From assembly GCA_025331565.1 (NCBI GenBank), contig JAFREQ010000027.1, positions 372,001 to 436,000 of the forward strand: a stretch of 64,000 nucleotides of DNA, written 5' to 3'. The stretch comes from Holacanthus passer (Eukaryota; Chordata; Actinopteri; Pomacanthidae). Under the pieces are notes generated by a model. It was not told the DNA's origin. It saw nothing but the letters and a program-made list of their open reading frames with translations, and searched no databases. Of the stretch, positions 1 to 12,529 are shown in pieces; positions within the stretch are counted from its first letter, which is position 1; each line of letters begins with the position of its first letter. A program made the translations under genes and the position numbers.

Positions 1-1181
1 TTGCCACAACGACTGAGAGCACTTTAATGCGGTGTTTCCCTAATGACGTCGCAGCGACAGTCATTACGCAGTGACCGAGGAGGCTGCATTGATCAGCTGC
101 CAGACACCTCTGACAAAGAGCAGGATGATGCAGTGGCTTTTGTTAGCCTGAGATGTGTTTTATCGACCTGTGGACTGCAGAAATCATCTGGGGTTTAAGA
201 GAGGAGACTTTTACGAGATCCCCATCACTTAGGAATATGTAAAGACCGCTCCAATGAAAAGCAAGTTTTGAACCTTGTTAACATGTCCATGGCATGTTTT
301 TATATACTACAAGACACATCAGGAGAGAAATAAGCAGTCAGCATCCTGGCTGAGCGTTTCTACTCTGGAAATGCGGTTTATCAATGATGACACAGATTCA
401 GACAGTCAGGGTACGTCACACACTCAAGGAGACAATCCCATCAGCTTCACAGTGGGATTTTCCATGTCACGATAACGTAGTCACGCCAAAGGTTCATGTG
501 ATTTATTACCATTGTATTTCTGACGCTATGGACATGAAATACATCACCATTATGATACACCAACTTGGAGTCAACCCTGTACAATTCACTCTTCTTCTTT
601 GGAATCTGGACTGCATAGGACTCTATTACTCCTATATCACCAGTTACCCTGTGTGGCCTCCCGTATTACAGTAAATCAGAAAACAATCAGAGGTTTGTGT
701 GTTTTCATGAGATGAGTTGAAGGTGAGCAGGAGGGGTGGGCGGAGGTAGAGGTGGAGTATTTGCTTATTCAAAGCTCTGCACATAAAGAAGGCATAATGA
801 AGGCTAAATGAAGGGAAAGGTGTACAGTTACAGCTGAGCCATTTTAAGGCATGAAGGAAGTTTTTAATGGAAGAAACTTATGATTATAATTAAAACTTAT
901 AATTAAAAATATGCAATTTTGATTAACATTGTTTTCCTGCACGTATGATTATGTTTTCATATGTGAAATGTATAAAAACCAAGGGAAAGGGGAGGATGTC
1001 CACACACTGAATATCACAACGCAGCAAAAATGTAATGATGTGGATGATCTCCACCTTCACGGTCTGCAAGCAAACATACTTTAATTGATAAAGCATTTAA
1101 ATAATTATATACTATAATATAATTTTCAAACCAAAAAAGCAAACATTTGCTATTTTTTTCTTTTTCATACCATTGTCAACT

Positions 1182-1300
1182 AAATTTATTTGGGTTTTGG
1201 CTGGTTGGTCGGACAAAACTAGACTAGTCATCCCCTTGGCCTCTGTGTGATTTTTCACAATTTTCTGGACTAAACAATGAACCAATTAATTGTTAGCCGA
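1182..1300 (+). repeat. Fragment of abundant AT-rich dispersed repeat (copy a)
   Basis: Shares the end part of the family seen at 13567 and 37215: 'ggttttgg..tggtcggacaaaac' followed by 'ttttcacaattttctggac' and 'aattaattgttagccg'. I know this from memory as a high-copy teleost repeat; the class name is not certain. Confidence 0.5.
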
Positions 1301-3106
1301 AAAACAACAGCTCCATCTACAATTTGGATTCACACATGACACAAAATAATGCCCATCAATTTTGCTTTTTTTTTTTTTTGCTTTTTTGAAACTTGCAATA
1401 ATTAGTGTAATTAGTGACTGCATCTCCTTTTCCTTTGTGTGTCACTGTCGACCTGTATCTGTATCCAATTTGGACTGGGTTAAGTGTGTCACCACTTTTC
1501 TGCATTTACCACATATGAAATGTTATTTTACATCCGTGAACTTTCTTTTTCTTCTTTTTTTTCTAACACAAAAATGGGAAATTAGTATCACATGTGGTTA
1601 TACATTTCAAAAGTGGACTGTCCAAAAAACACATGTAGCCATATGTGGAGTTATCACATGACAAATGGTGTTTCACATGTGAAAAATTCACAGTGTGTGC
1701 TTTGTCTTTCACTTTGAGTGTGCGGTTATGGGTGTGCACGAGAGGATAAAAGCGAGGTGCAGACAGTCTGAGAGGAGAGTAATAAATTGAGAAAAAAAGG
1801 AGAAGACACATTTGGCTCTGGAGAGGAAGGGACATTTTGATTTGTTCCACCTCCGCAGTGATGTGTCACGCTCGCCCTTGTGTAAAAAAAAAAAAAAGCC
1901 TTCTCTTTGTGTGTTTATGTGTGTAAAAAGACTAAATAGAGCTGTTACATAAATGTGAGTAAGCAAAAGTTGATAATTAACGATGTTAATACAAAAGAAT
2001 TTATGCACTGAATTATCATTAGCCCTCTGCTTCTGCCCATCGCCCTAAACTCACCTGAATACAAATTCATCAATACCTTCACGTGTTGGAGAAAGAAAAG
2101 GTCTCCGGATCCTGAGCATCTGTGTAATAGCTTGAACCACAGCTTCAAAGCGTGCGTACGAGCGTGTGAGTGCATGTGTTTGACAGCTCTGTCAGGCCTC
2201 TGAAGCCTGTAAAAAACATTCACCAACGTCAGGACAGAAAGAGTTAATTGTAGTCTTGAAATCATTAGTAGCAACTCAGAGAGAAACCAGAATTGGGCGT
2301 TTAAAAATAACCTGACTACCAGATGTGTGCCAGGCGGTTTGTGTGTGTGCGACTTGCTCATGTAGCCACTGGGATTATTTTACAGACACATCAAACACTC
2401 AAAGAAAGCTGCTAAAATGGATTAAAAAGATGCAAATGGGAAAATGTCGACACACACTTGCATCCTGAAAGCATTATTTTTATACAGTATATTGGCTTGA
2501 GAAATACATTGTCATGAAGTAAAAGGTGCAAATAGGAGAGAGAAACAAAAAACAATAAAATGGCACACAAAGAGCCCCCCCCATAAAAACAGGACCCCTG
2601 CTGTAAATTGGCTTCAAACACACACACAAACAGACACGCACACCCAACACCATCTGCTGTTCTCGAGCTACAATTCATAACTGATCTGAACAAAATATTT
2701 CTTTTTCTCAGAGCAGCCACAAAAATCCACTCATCTTTTTTAAAATCGCTTTATATTCTATAGCTCCTTATTAGCGCTTGTCTCTCTCTCTTGCTTGTGC
2801 ATGCATTCGTAAAGTACGAGTATTTACATACATGATGCTTGTTAGAGAAGAGAAGGAACAGCTAATTAGTGTATTAAACAGATGGTTCGAGCCTTGGTCA
2901 TTAAAACACAGCTTTCATGAGCGAATAGATATAAATAACACTCAAATATAAAACCGACGTGTCCTATGATGAAGCAAAGCAAAGCCAGCAGAGGTAAAGC
3001 TGAGTCTTCATGTTTTCATACTCGTACACTGACACAGGAGCTAATTTAGAAACACATTCAGAAAGCATCAGCGTAAGTGTCGTCTTTTCTTTTTACAGTG
3101 AAGGTA

Positions 3107-3260
3107 GGGATGAAATGATAAGTTGATTAATCAATTAGTCAACAGACAAAATTAATTAACATTTTTGATAATTATTGAATTAAGTTATTCATCAATTAAA
3201 AAACAGAGTCAAACATTCTCTTTCCAGTTTTATATGTATTTGCTGCTTTTCTCTGGTTTC
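3107..3260 (+). repeat. AT-rich dispersed repeat (copy b)
   Basis: Begins 'agggatgaaatgataagttg' and 'attaatcaattagtcaacag', then 'caaacattctctttccag' and 'tttgctgcttttctctg'. The same block order is seen in the other copies in this window. Confidence 0.6.
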
Positions 3261-3472
3261 CATCTTGGCTGCCCTCATTTGTGCATATAGATGCATGACT
3301 TCCAATAAAAGTTGAGGATTAGCCTTTGAAGTTTTTTAATGGAAGCAGTTGTGAATCTGTGAAAACACTATTAGAAAAACTGAGTGATGGTGATTACAAC
3401 AGTTCAAGGCAGTAACTGGATTCACAGTGGTATAAACTAGCTTTGTCTAGAGATGAAACAAAGTCTCACAAG

Positions 3473-3760
3473 ATCAGAATCAGTAAGTATCTGTACAGAA
3501 GGAAGAACTTGGCTCAGGTTGTAAGTTGCTCGTAATTTACTTGCACACAGTTCCAAGAAAAATGTAACATAGAACTATTATGTACATACAGGTAGGTGAA
3601 AAACAGGTGTATAAGATCATCAATTTCCCATAGGAGGCACAGCACAATAATTAAATTATCCAGTCCATAAACAGGTCCACAAGAGTAAAAGTAAGTAAGA
3701 GTAAATTACACAACACAAAACAAATGGTGAGAGAATATTGTTATTGTAACTGAGTTCTCA
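3473..3760 (+). repeat. Probable fish dispersed repeat ('cagaatcag' type)
   Basis: Contains 'gatcagaatcagtaagtat', 'ggttgtaagttgctcgtaat' and 'caggtgtataagatcatcaa', which resemble a common percomorph repeat recalled from memory. Boundaries are approximate and the family was not checked. Confidence 0.4.
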
Positions 3761-4674
3761 GGTAAAAGTGATTTTTTTTGTACCATTGTCTGAAAATGTA
3801 TAGATTAAAAGGTTTATGATGAAAATAATCTTCAGATTTGTTAATAATGAAAACAATCATTGGCCGCAGTCCCAGTTAAAGAGCAGTCATCTTGAGAATC
3901 AACCCCACACATTTCACATGTTCATCAAATATTAAACACCATGAGAAAAACTCATAAAATATGAAACTGCCTTTCAAATTCAGACACATTGAATAGACTT
4001 GAATAAAATGTCTGAAAATCATTGTGCCTGTATATTCATTTTAAAATATTTAATTTCATGTGTGAAAACGTGAATTTCATATGTGCATATGTAGTCACTG
4101 ATTACATGTTTCAGTACAAACACCATGATGTTTATATGTTGCAAGAATCCCTGAGGATCCCTAATTTTGTAACATCATGTCCTGGAGTCAGTCTGCGATG
4201 TAGTTGAATCTGATCCCAGACCTGTCAGTCCTGCAGGCTGCTCCCCACCAAGAGTTAGGCAGAACAATCTTTGACAGTGTCACTCAATAATCTCGGTCAT
4301 TATTGTCCAAATGGAGTTCTGGGCTGCAATGTTCAATTCTGTTTAACCTTTCAGCTGATGAGTCAGTGTGTCTGTCACTGCTGGAGTGTGGAGATCCAGT
4401 GTTTTAGTCTGATGGTGTGTATGCCCAGGGTGGCCTCCGAAACAAATCCTGTAGAGATAAAGGAAATGTTTGTGTCCATGACTACTCACTGAAATGGCTT
4501 CTTCTGAAAAAGACTGGGCCATTGTTGTAATGTTTCGTGTTGTGATGATGTGGCCAGTAACATTTTGTGTTCAGCCTCTGAGCCATACACACTCAGTACA
4601 GAAGCTGAATACATAATGTCAAATTACAGCTCTGTCTGTGACGCAGTAACACAGTGTCTTTCTGTTCCCTGCAG

Positions 4675-4871
4675 GTGAGCCTGAATTTAAGTACATCGCC
4701 AACATGCACGGAAATGAGGCCGTGGGCAGAGAGCTGCTCATCTACCTGGCTCAGTACCTGTGCAACCAGTACCAACAAGGCAACGAGACCATCATCGACC
4801 TCATCCACAGCACCCGCATCCACCTCATGCCCTCCATGAACCCAGACGGCTTTGAGAAGGCCGCTTCTCAG
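4675..4871 (+). CDS. cpe: cpe coding exon 2
   Basis: The acceptor is ctgcag before 4675 and the donor is CAG|gtgatc. The first two bases complete a Gly codon begun in exon 1. It encodes GEPEFKYIANMHGNEAVG and onward to NPDGFEKAASQ, including the first two zinc ligands of the M14 HxxE motif. Confidence 0.95.
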
Positions 4872-7800
4872 GTGATCACAGAGCTGGATAAAAACACACA
4901 CACAAACCTGATCCAATAATTTACCACTGCACAGACACATACACAGTGAGATTAGTGATTATTAAAGCTTCAAACACCGTCTCACTTCTCTCATGTGTGT
5001 CTGAACATCATCTCCTGCGCAGCCTGGGGAGATCAAAGATTGGTTTGTCGGCCGCAGTAACGCGCAGAGGGTGGATCTGAACCGCAACTTCCCCGATCTG
5101 GACCGCATCATCTACATCAACGAGCGGGAGGGCGGAGCCAACAACCACCTGCTGCAGAACATGAAGAAGGCTGTGGATGAAAATACCGATGTATGTATAG
5201 AGACACGCAGATTCAAACAGTGTGAGTGATTAAGGGATAAGACTGTTCTGTCAATGTTGTCAATACTTCCAGACTTATCTACCCTGCCTTCAACTCCAAA
5301 TCCATTCATTTCCACTGAACATGTAAATCTTTAAAAATGGGTCACAAATATAGAAAGGATAATTATTTTTTATAACAAATGTTACTCAAATAGTGTATTT
5401 GATAGGGGCTATTTTAAGGTGTGGATCAAAAACATGTGGTTCTCTGGTGAGTATTTACAGCAGCAGGAGTTGGTGGAGACCCAAAACCGAGTTAAAAGAG
5501 TGTCTTTGCCAGGTGAACAGAAACATGACTCAAAATTAATGAATTACTCCTTAATTGCTAAACAAGTTCATCATATCAACTTAAAAGCTGATATGTCAGT
5601 CTTGTTTCTGCTGCCCCCAAGTGGCCCAAGAAATCAATTCTTGCAGGTTCAAAATAAATTCCAGAGCCTGTGTTCATTCTAATAAATGATCATGTCACCT
5701 AGTACAGTTTTATGTGCTTTAATAGTTTTAATAGTTTGATAAATAACATCAGGCTTTACTTCATCAGTAGGATTGATTTAATGTCGTAAAAATAAAGTAT
5801 CACCAGACTTATCCTTTATTGCTTTATGAGACATCTGGTGTGTGTTGGTTGAAAGCGGTAATACTTCATAAATGCCTCTTTGACTTGTTTGCAGGTGCAG
5901 TTTGTATTTTTAAGTATCAGTAATTTATGAGTTTTTGCCTTTGTAGCTGGCTCCAGAGACCAAGGCAGTGATCCACTGGATCATGGATATCCCCTTCGTC
6001 CTCTCAGCCAACCTGCACGGAGGAGATGTGGTGGCCAACTACCCTTATGATGAGACCCGCACTGGTACATAAACACACATGTAGACACACAATTTCAAAC
6101 ACGCCCCGTTGTCCTGTTTTGGTTGTTAAATCGTATATAAACAATGCAATGTTTCCACTGATCTAATGAGACAAATATTTGACCTGTAAACAACAAACAT
6201 TTTATTCGTTTTTCTTCAGAATGCTGTACAGTAACTCTAATTTAAATCAGATGGAAAATGTTTCCATCCCCAGCTTCCTGCACGTTATTACTCAAAGTAA
6301 ACAAAATGTGTTTGCGCAGGCACACATTTAATTCGTTGCAGATGCAGGTGTTCATTTAATGCTATGATAGAGCTGCTGTCTAAACAATGTGCACTTGCTT
6401 GTTCCCTTCCCTCTCATTCTTCCTGTAAGGCTCCACCCACGAGTACAGCGCCAGTCCAGATGATGTGATGTTCAAGTCTCTGGCAAAGGCCTACTCCATT
6501 TACAACCCGGTCATGTCCGACCCTCAACGACCCCCCTGCCGTAAGAACGACGACGACTCCAGCTTCAAAGATGGCATCACTAACGGAGGGGCCTGGTACA
6601 GTGTGCCAGGAGGTAAGAGACAGCAAGCTCCCGATGTGTGTGGCTTTCACGAGATGCCTGGGCTTACAGGTTAAAATGGGCTGGATTTGATTGGGAGTGA
6701 TACTAATATTGATGTTTGATATAAGATTGCTCTGGTGACTCAGGGGTTTAAGATCCTGATCATGCAATCGCAGCGTCCTCTGTTTGAATCTGTGCCGAGA
6801 CCTTTGTTGCATCTCACCCCCTTCTCTTTCTCTTTCCTTCATTTCCTGGTAACTCTCTACTGGACTCTATTAATAAAGGCAGAAAATGACCCCCTAAGCA
6901 TATGTACATACAGTATGTAAAATGGCATTCTTTTACACAAAGATTTTGAGGATCCCTTATGTTTGGTTACAGGAATGCAGGATTTCAACTACCTCAGCAG
7001 CAACTGTTTTGAGATCACTCTGGAGCTCAGCTGTGACAAGTTTCCCAGTGAGGACACACTCAAGACCTACTGGGAGCAGAACCGCAACTCACTGGTCAAC
7101 TACATCGAGCAGGTAGGATCCACAACAAGGATATAAACGAATATGTCCCTTTTTATCTAGTTTCACCAGTGAATGGGATGTAGTTTTCCATCTGGTGTTT
7201 CTTTATGAGGTCACTCTGAATTACCATTTGAAATTTCCTGAATGGAAAAACAAGTTGTGTGTGAGTGCCAGAATAAATCCTGTAACTGTTCCAAAAATGA
7301 CTCAAAATGCATTTTCTGTTTTGCCACCTTTGTGGTCAAAGTATGCTTACGTTTATTTAACTAAAGCTATTTGGGTAATGTTGGGGAAAGATCACCTTCA
7401 TGGCAGAAAGAAATCAGCGTGACCTCTGCTATTTAGAGAGGACAGTCATTGTTAGCATGATCACAAGATGTCCATCAACAAGAAAACATTGTTTGTTGTC
7501 AAAGTTGCTGTTGTTTTTCTGGTGAGGACAGCTTGCATATTTTATTGTCACGATTTATGATTGATTCAACATGTCCTTATCACCTGTCATTTTTATTGTA
7601 TTTCCCCCCTAATGAGCACCATCCATTGTGTGTGTGTTTTTGTAGGTTCACCGTGGCGTCAAGGGCTTCGTACGTGACCTGCAGGGCAACGCGATTTCCA
7701 ATGCCACCATCTCTGTTGAGGGCATTGACCATGACTTGACCACAGGTACCAGCATCCAGTGCAAATTCAGTCAATCCTGACAACCTCACCTGCACTCTAT

Positions 7801-8949
7801 TACAACACACCCCGCTGACATGAGGTGTGACGTGAGAAGTGTAATGGAAAGGTGTTGTACTGCCATCTGGTGGACAAACATGTTAATGCACTGCCTTTTC
7901 AGCAGCTGATTCTTATTTGCACCTGCTTATCACATTACAACGATAGTAACAGGCACTCCAAACACTTGATGTTGTGAGGATCTGATGGCTGCTCTATTCA
8001 TTACTTTCTTACATGTATTAATGAGAAAATCTGTATTTTGCAGCCAAAGATGGCGACTACTGGCGTCTACTGGCTCCAGGAAACTACAAAGTGGCAGCCT
8101 CTGCCCCAGGATACCTGACTGTCATCAAGAAGGTGGCTGTTCCCCACAGCCCTGCAACCAGGGTAAGACTCACAGACAAGTGAACAAAACTAAATCTGTC
8201 TCACATTCACTATGTGCTATGTTCATATTTCCAAAAGGGTTGCTGGCTGAAGACATAACATGTAGAACAATGACAATTTAGCATCATCCTTTGATATTAT
8301 CCACCATGTCAGTAAAAACATGTGTCCAGTTTGGATCTGATGCCTCATTTACACCTGGTGTAAACAGTTTATGTCAGAAAGAAAAAATGCACTTGTAAAT
8401 ACACCCAAGAAGAGCAGTGTAAAATTTGAGCTCTCAAATCAGAGGTCTTCTACCTTTTTGGCTTGTGACTGTTGAAAACAAAGTCTTTGACACGTAAAAT
8501 CACTTTATTTTATTACCGTATGTTGTCAACAAATCCAGTGAAAAGACCAAACTAACAATGAATACATCCTACCATACCAATACATCCTATCCTACTTGTT
8601 TGCAGCTGAGAGCCACACATAGGACAGGGAGAGATGGACATAATGCTTTGGTGTTTTTTGTGGTCTTTTCATGGGATTTGGAGAAAAAAAAATACAGAAT
8701 AAGAACAGACTCATCCTTAACTCTTAATGAACCAGACAAGTCAAAAAAATCCAGTGGAAAAAAATTTGTAAAATAGAACTCTTTTGAAAAAATGGCAATT
8801 CTACTGCATCATCTCATCTGTCTCCATGTCTCTCTCTGTCTATGTCTCAGGTGGACTTTGAGCTGGAGTCTCTGATGGAGAGGAAGGAGGAGGAGCGGGA
8901 GGAGCTGATGGACTGGTGGAAGATGATGTCAGAGACACTGAACTTCTGA
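4675..8949 (+). CDS. cpe: Carboxypeptidase E (cpe), coding exons 2-9, 5' partial
   Basis: Seen: eight exons with GT-AG borders join into one open frame of 373 codons plus a stop. They match vertebrate carboxypeptidase E from the residues after exon 1 to the C-terminus. Zinc ligands are His (4707-4709) and Glu (4716-4718) in MHGNEAVGREL and His (6016-6018) in NLHGGD; the catalytic Glu is at 7023-7025 in ITLELS. Exons 7-8 encode the transthyretin-like domain. The protein ends in an acidic, amphipathic tail (EELMDWWKMMSETLNF), which in the family mediates membrane binding and granule sorting. Known: CPE is an M14 metallocarboxypeptidase removing C-terminal Lys/Arg from prohormone intermediates in secretory granules. 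With about 103 residues from exon 1, which is outside the window, the total would be about 476, the usual length. CPD, CPN1 and CPZ fit less well, and the tll1 linkage supports CPE. No frameshift or missing key residue. Confidence 0.96.
5023..5190 (+). CDS. cpe: cpe coding exon 3
   Basis: Phase 0 at both ends, 56 codons. Contains the substrate-binding segment DLNRNFPDLDR, whose Asn-Arg pair binds the substrate C-terminal carboxylate in M14 enzymes. Donor is GAT|gtatgt. Confidence 0.95.
5191..5946 (+). other. cpe intron 3
   Basis: 756 bases of AT-rich intronic sequence. No conserved coding or RNA signal seen. Confidence 0.8.
5947..6064 (+). CDS. cpe: cpe coding exon 4
   Basis: Acceptor ttgtag before 5947; ends in phase 1 at ACTG|gtacat. 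Encodes APETKAVIHWIMDIPFVLSA followed by NLHGGD with the third zinc ligand and NYPYDETR. Confidence 0.95.
6065..6429 (+). other. cpe intron 4
   Basis: 365 bases, AT-rich, nothing recognisable. Confidence 0.8.
6430..6612 (+). CDS. cpe: cpe coding exon 5
   Basis: Begins at GC after tgtaag and ends at GGAG|gtaaga, phase 1 to 1. Encodes HEYSASPDD, RPPCRKNDDDSSF and NGGAWYSVPGG, all strongly CPE-specific. Confidence 0.95.
6729..6885 (+). mobile_element. tRNA-derived SINE inside cpe intron 5
   Basis: The head has box A-like 'tggtgactcagg' and, about 45 bases later, box B-like 'gtttgaatctg' (6782-6792), the split RNA polymerase III promoter of a tRNA-derived SINE. A pyrimidine-rich body and the tail 'attaataaaggcagaaa' follow; such '(c)aataaaggc' tails are typical of cichlid/percomorph SINEs. 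No flanking duplication could be fixed. Same orientation as cpe. Confidence 0.7.
6973..7112 (+). CDS. cpe: cpe coding exon 6
   Basis: Starts after ttacag and ends at CAG|gtagga. Encodes MQDFNYLSSNCFEITLELSC. The second Glu is the general acid/base of the peptidase. Confidence 0.95.
7113..7645 (+). other. cpe intron 6
   Basis: 533 bases; ends in a short GT run next to the acceptor. No other feature seen. Confidence 0.8.
7646..7745 (+). CDS. cpe: cpe coding exon 7
   Basis: Acceptor tttgtag behind a short UG run; ends in phase 1 at ACAG|gtacca. Encodes VHRGVKGFVRDLQGNAISNA, the hinge into the transthyretin-like domain. Confidence 0.95.
8044..8162 (+). CDS. cpe: cpe coding exon 8
   Basis: Starts after ttgcag and ends at ACCAGG|gtaaga. 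Encodes KDGDYWRLLAPGNYK and APGYLTVIKKVAVPHS, the beta-sandwich of the transthyretin-like domain. Confidence 0.95.
8163..8850 (+). other. cpe intron 8
   Basis: 688 bases; includes 'catttacacctggtgtaaac' near 8346, which may be a remnant of a hAT-like repeat. Nothing else recognised. Confidence 0.7.
8851..8949 (+). CDS. cpe: cpe terminal coding exon 9
   Basis: Acceptor gtctcag before 8851; stop TGA at 8947-8949. Encodes VDFELESLMERKEEEREELM and then DWWKMMSETLNF, the conserved amphipathic C-terminus. Confidence 0.95.
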   Translation: MDFELESLMERKEEEREELMDWWKMMSETLNF

Positions 8950-10016
8950 AGCGTTTGTCTGGCTGGTGATCTGCACATCGATGTAATATATTCAACATTC
9001 TGTGTGCCCGTCCACTCTGAAAAGGATATATTGTCTCTTATTTGTTTCATTCTCTTTCGATCATTATTTTAATGGATTATATTGTTTATTAATGTAATGG
9101 TTTGCCTCATACTCCTGTAGATTGTTTGAATATCCTGCAGACACACAAACATACAGACAGACACAGGAGGAATTTGCAGGTAGTTTGGTGGCAGCGAGAT
9201 CGATGTTGATTTCTGTGGCATTGTGTTCTTTATCGTACACGTGATTGATAATCATGGCACCCACCTATATAACCAATGAGTGACTGAGTAATTATGTATG
9301 TAAAAGAGCTGTTTACATCATTACCACATGGCTCCGTCCATAATAATTCGTCTTTTTTCCTGTTTTAAATGTCTCTGTTTCTCCAGGCTTTAGTACAAAT
9401 ACACAAATGCAAACACATGACTCTGGTGCACACAAAAACACAGCTGTAACTTGCTCACACACAGACTCTGTTTCACTCCGTTTCTTTCCTGTAATATAAA
9501 AAAATACAATGCTATGGTTTTGAGATAATCAGGGACATTAAAAACACTGTAAAATCACTGTAAACTCTATACAGACAAGCTCATTTCCCTGTATGTTATT
9601 GATGTTGAGATTTTTTTTTAACTGACTGCAGCACAGCTTTGATTTTAGCACAAGATGAATGGTTATAATATATAATGTATTTATGAACTAGGTATACTAA
9701 TAAATATGTGGTTTTTGTAACTTTAAAAAAAATCAAAGAAAACAAGGCCAAGACACTTATGAATCTGTCCACCTCAGTCTATCCAAAGCCATTCCTTTGT
9801 ATGTGCACTACACAGGGAATACTGTGGTGCATAAAGGACTGTGGTGCATGTACAAGTTGTTTTTCAAGGATAAATTAACACTAGTCTTCTGCATGGACTG
9901 TTTGGACGCAGTTCATCTGATTTCAGACCACGGAAAGAATATATTGAATGTATAGCTATAGAAACAGTTACAAACTTAAAAAATGAACTGATCAATAAAA
10001 CTCCCCTCTTTATGTT
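8950..10016 (+). other. cpe: cpe 3' UTR
   Basis: About 1.07 kb of AT-rich noncoding sequence from the stop codon to the likely cleavage site. An upstream AATAAA near 9700 could give a shorter form; the main signal is at 9994-9999. The cleavage point is inferred. Confidence 0.7.
9994..9999 (+). terminator. cpe: cpe polyadenylation signal
   Basis: Canonical AATAAA about 1.05 kb after the stop, followed within 40 bases by a GT-rich element (cttgtcgtctttgttc), the arrangement expected at a mammalian-type poly(A) site. Confidence 0.75.
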
Positions 10017-10619
10017 GTCAAACCGCCGTCTTGTCGTCTTTGTTCTAGCTCATTCAGGTGAAAGTAACCACCCAAAAAATTGTATTGTCCTATAGTACAT
10101 GTGGTTTATTGTACTTCTTTATGGGGCTGAATGGTGCTTTATATTAGACCCTGAATAAATCTGAACAACAATTATTGCTTGTAATGAAACTTAGATAACT
10201 TAAATGGTTGAGTTGGTGGTCCTACAGTTAATAGTGTATATGGTACAATGAAATATTTACAATCCTTCCTTTAGAGACGTTTATTGCAGTCTTGGTTGGG
10301 AGTGAAATAAAGTTTGGATTAAATGTAACTTGCTTGTAATGAATTAATCTCATAAATTAAAATGATTAAATATAGAAAGGAAACAAATTGGGGAAGGGAA
10401 TTGGGGAAGCGAAAATTCCAGACAGAAACAGAGAAATAGAGAAAAGTAAAAATAAATAAATAAATAAATATATAAATAGAAGTGGAATAACATGTAATAT
10501 AAATTAGAATAATATAATTAACTAATGATAGTCAATGTTTGTCTGCATTAATACAGAAATATGATAGAGTGTATTATCATTTTGTCTTAGTTTTAAACTA
10601 TAAATCAAGTATGTTCCAT

Positions 10620-10790
10620 TTTTGGACGCTAGGGGGCAAACAACTTCTAAACAGGCTAACAAATACCCGGCTAATGTTATTATGAAAATGGTTTAATAAA
10701 GTTGTTACGGCGAAATTACCGGCCAACAGTTGCCTACCAGAGCGACATTATCGCCCCCCATGAACTCGTGTTTTTGCCCACCTGGCGAAT
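10620..10790 (+). other. Possible first exon of an unannotated transcript
   Basis: A relatively CpG-containing patch after the cpe poly(A) site that ends at a good splice donor (GAAT|gtaagtcgcg at 10791). It is followed by GCTAGC-like palindromic sequence common near fish transcription starts. An ATG at 10760 would give only a 14-codon ORF when joined to 15218-15284, so a noncoding RNA is more likely. Inference only. Confidence 0.25.
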
Positions 10791-12529
10791 GTAAGTCGCG
10801 TATTATTTCCTTTTTTAGCTTTTAGTTTGGTCCTCACCAATTAGCTTGCTAGATGCTAACCGTCGTCATTAGCTCGTCGTTAGCATGCTAGTTGCTAACT
10901 TTGACTATGTTTGGTTCCTGTTACTGTAAATGACAAAACAGTGAGGTTTATTACTTTATTTTCCTGGAAATGGAGATTAATTCATTAATTTGCTTTGGTA
11001 TGGATGACAAAATATATATAAAACCACATTTTTGGGAATTGTTTAACATGAGTCAAGCCTGTAATTTGAATTATTGCAGCTAAACCTTCTGCAACTTTGT
11101 GTGACTGTTAAAGTCTTTGAGTATTTATTTAGTAATTTATTAAAGTTTTTACACTATTTATTTACTGAAAAAGCTATTGAAATGTAATGTAGAGTAAAAG
11201 TAGTAAAAGTAGATTTCCTGTCTCACTTTGTCAGTTAGAAATAATTCAACAAAATAATACTTGCTAAAATATTGTATGCTGGTCATTCCTGCAGGTTTTA
11301 CATATTAAATTAGGTTTTTAGTGATTCAAGTTACAATTTCAGAATACATAAACTGAGTGTGTCCATTGTGAGGTTCACTTATGAATGACTGTCCAGAGGA
11401 GTTCAAAGTAAATGATCTTGGTCTTCATACTGAGTTGATCTCTCTGATTACGCCTGTTAAAGTGCATCTGCAGTCTTTTGTAAAAACAAAGTCTTTTTTT
11501 TTTTTTTTTTACAGTGGTGGATTTTTTCATGGTGCAAGATGTGTCTAGTACTGTGAAAGTACTACAACAATACCCTGTTAATGTTATTATGAAATAAAAT
11601 TTAGCTTCAAATTCAGGAGAAATGAGGAGAAACACAATACACATTGCAAAGGCATGTTGCAGGTCCTGGACAGTCTTTGTGTGCTTTCATACTTGGATCC
11701 TTGGATCCGCCCCTCCTGGTGGACAAAGTTGTGGTTAAAGTAGCAAACACAATATCTAAACAACAAAGATTTTTAGAATGAAATAGTCTCATCACTGAGG
11801 AAAATAAATGTGTGCAAAACTCCAAGAGGCTCTTCAGATGCAAAAAATGTATATTATTACATAATGTGACAAAATGTTTCACCATTGTCAACACAACTTA
11901 CAAACCATATCATTCTGGATACTAAGGGGTCCTGCATACACCTGATACACCCACACAGGTGATTTCATTTATTGTGGCTGATAAGATGTCTTCTTAGGAC
12001 TCTGTGGGAGTGGACACACTGTTTAATTGACATGTCTCTGACTCTTCTGTTTGCTTTCTTGCACCTGTTGTTACATCTTTATCATTTGAAGTCTAATCAG
12101 TGAGCATAATTTAAAACACTTGTGCTGGTGTGCCAGGAAAAAGCAGTGACAAAGCAGAAAAAAGTGGTAAGAGCGAGAAGGTGTTTTCCATTAACTCGTT
12201 AACTGAACTAAACTGAGAAGTTCTTCAATGATCAGAGTATGGACAGGATGAATATAAGGACAGTACATGTCAAGATGTACAAGGTGTCGCAGATTATAAA
12301 ATGAAGACAGCCTGACTGTAAGCAGCCTGCTTCAACAAAGGCAACAACAGTAGGTAGGGAAATGGATAGACTGCCACCAGATCACCATGGACTGACTCTG
12401 AACATTGATGGGTTTAGAAAGCCACTGCACAGAGTCAGTACAAGGAAAGCAGCTTGACCTGATGGCGCCTTGGGCGTGTGACCAGCTAGCATCAACATCT
12501 CTCCCGGACCTATGCTGTTGTTCCTATGT

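Larger units (their letters stand above)
1..4674 (+). other. cpe intron 1 (3' part) / no coding sequence seen
   Basis: No sequence resembling CPE exon 1 (signal peptide, GRSFEGRELL-type segment) was found on either strand, so this is read as the end of the long first intron. It holds copies of an AT-rich dispersed repeat near 1182-1300 and 3107-3260, and another fish-type repeat at 3473-3760. Nothing else is supported. Confidence 0.7.

Noticed and set aside
1..4674. Search for cpe exon 1
   Set aside because: No frame encodes the conserved N-terminal segment or a signal peptide followed by a donor in the right phase, so exon 1 is taken to lie upstream.
6729..6805. Functional tRNA gene
   Set aside because: Box A and B are degenerate, no acceptor stem pairs, and a SINE body and tail follow.
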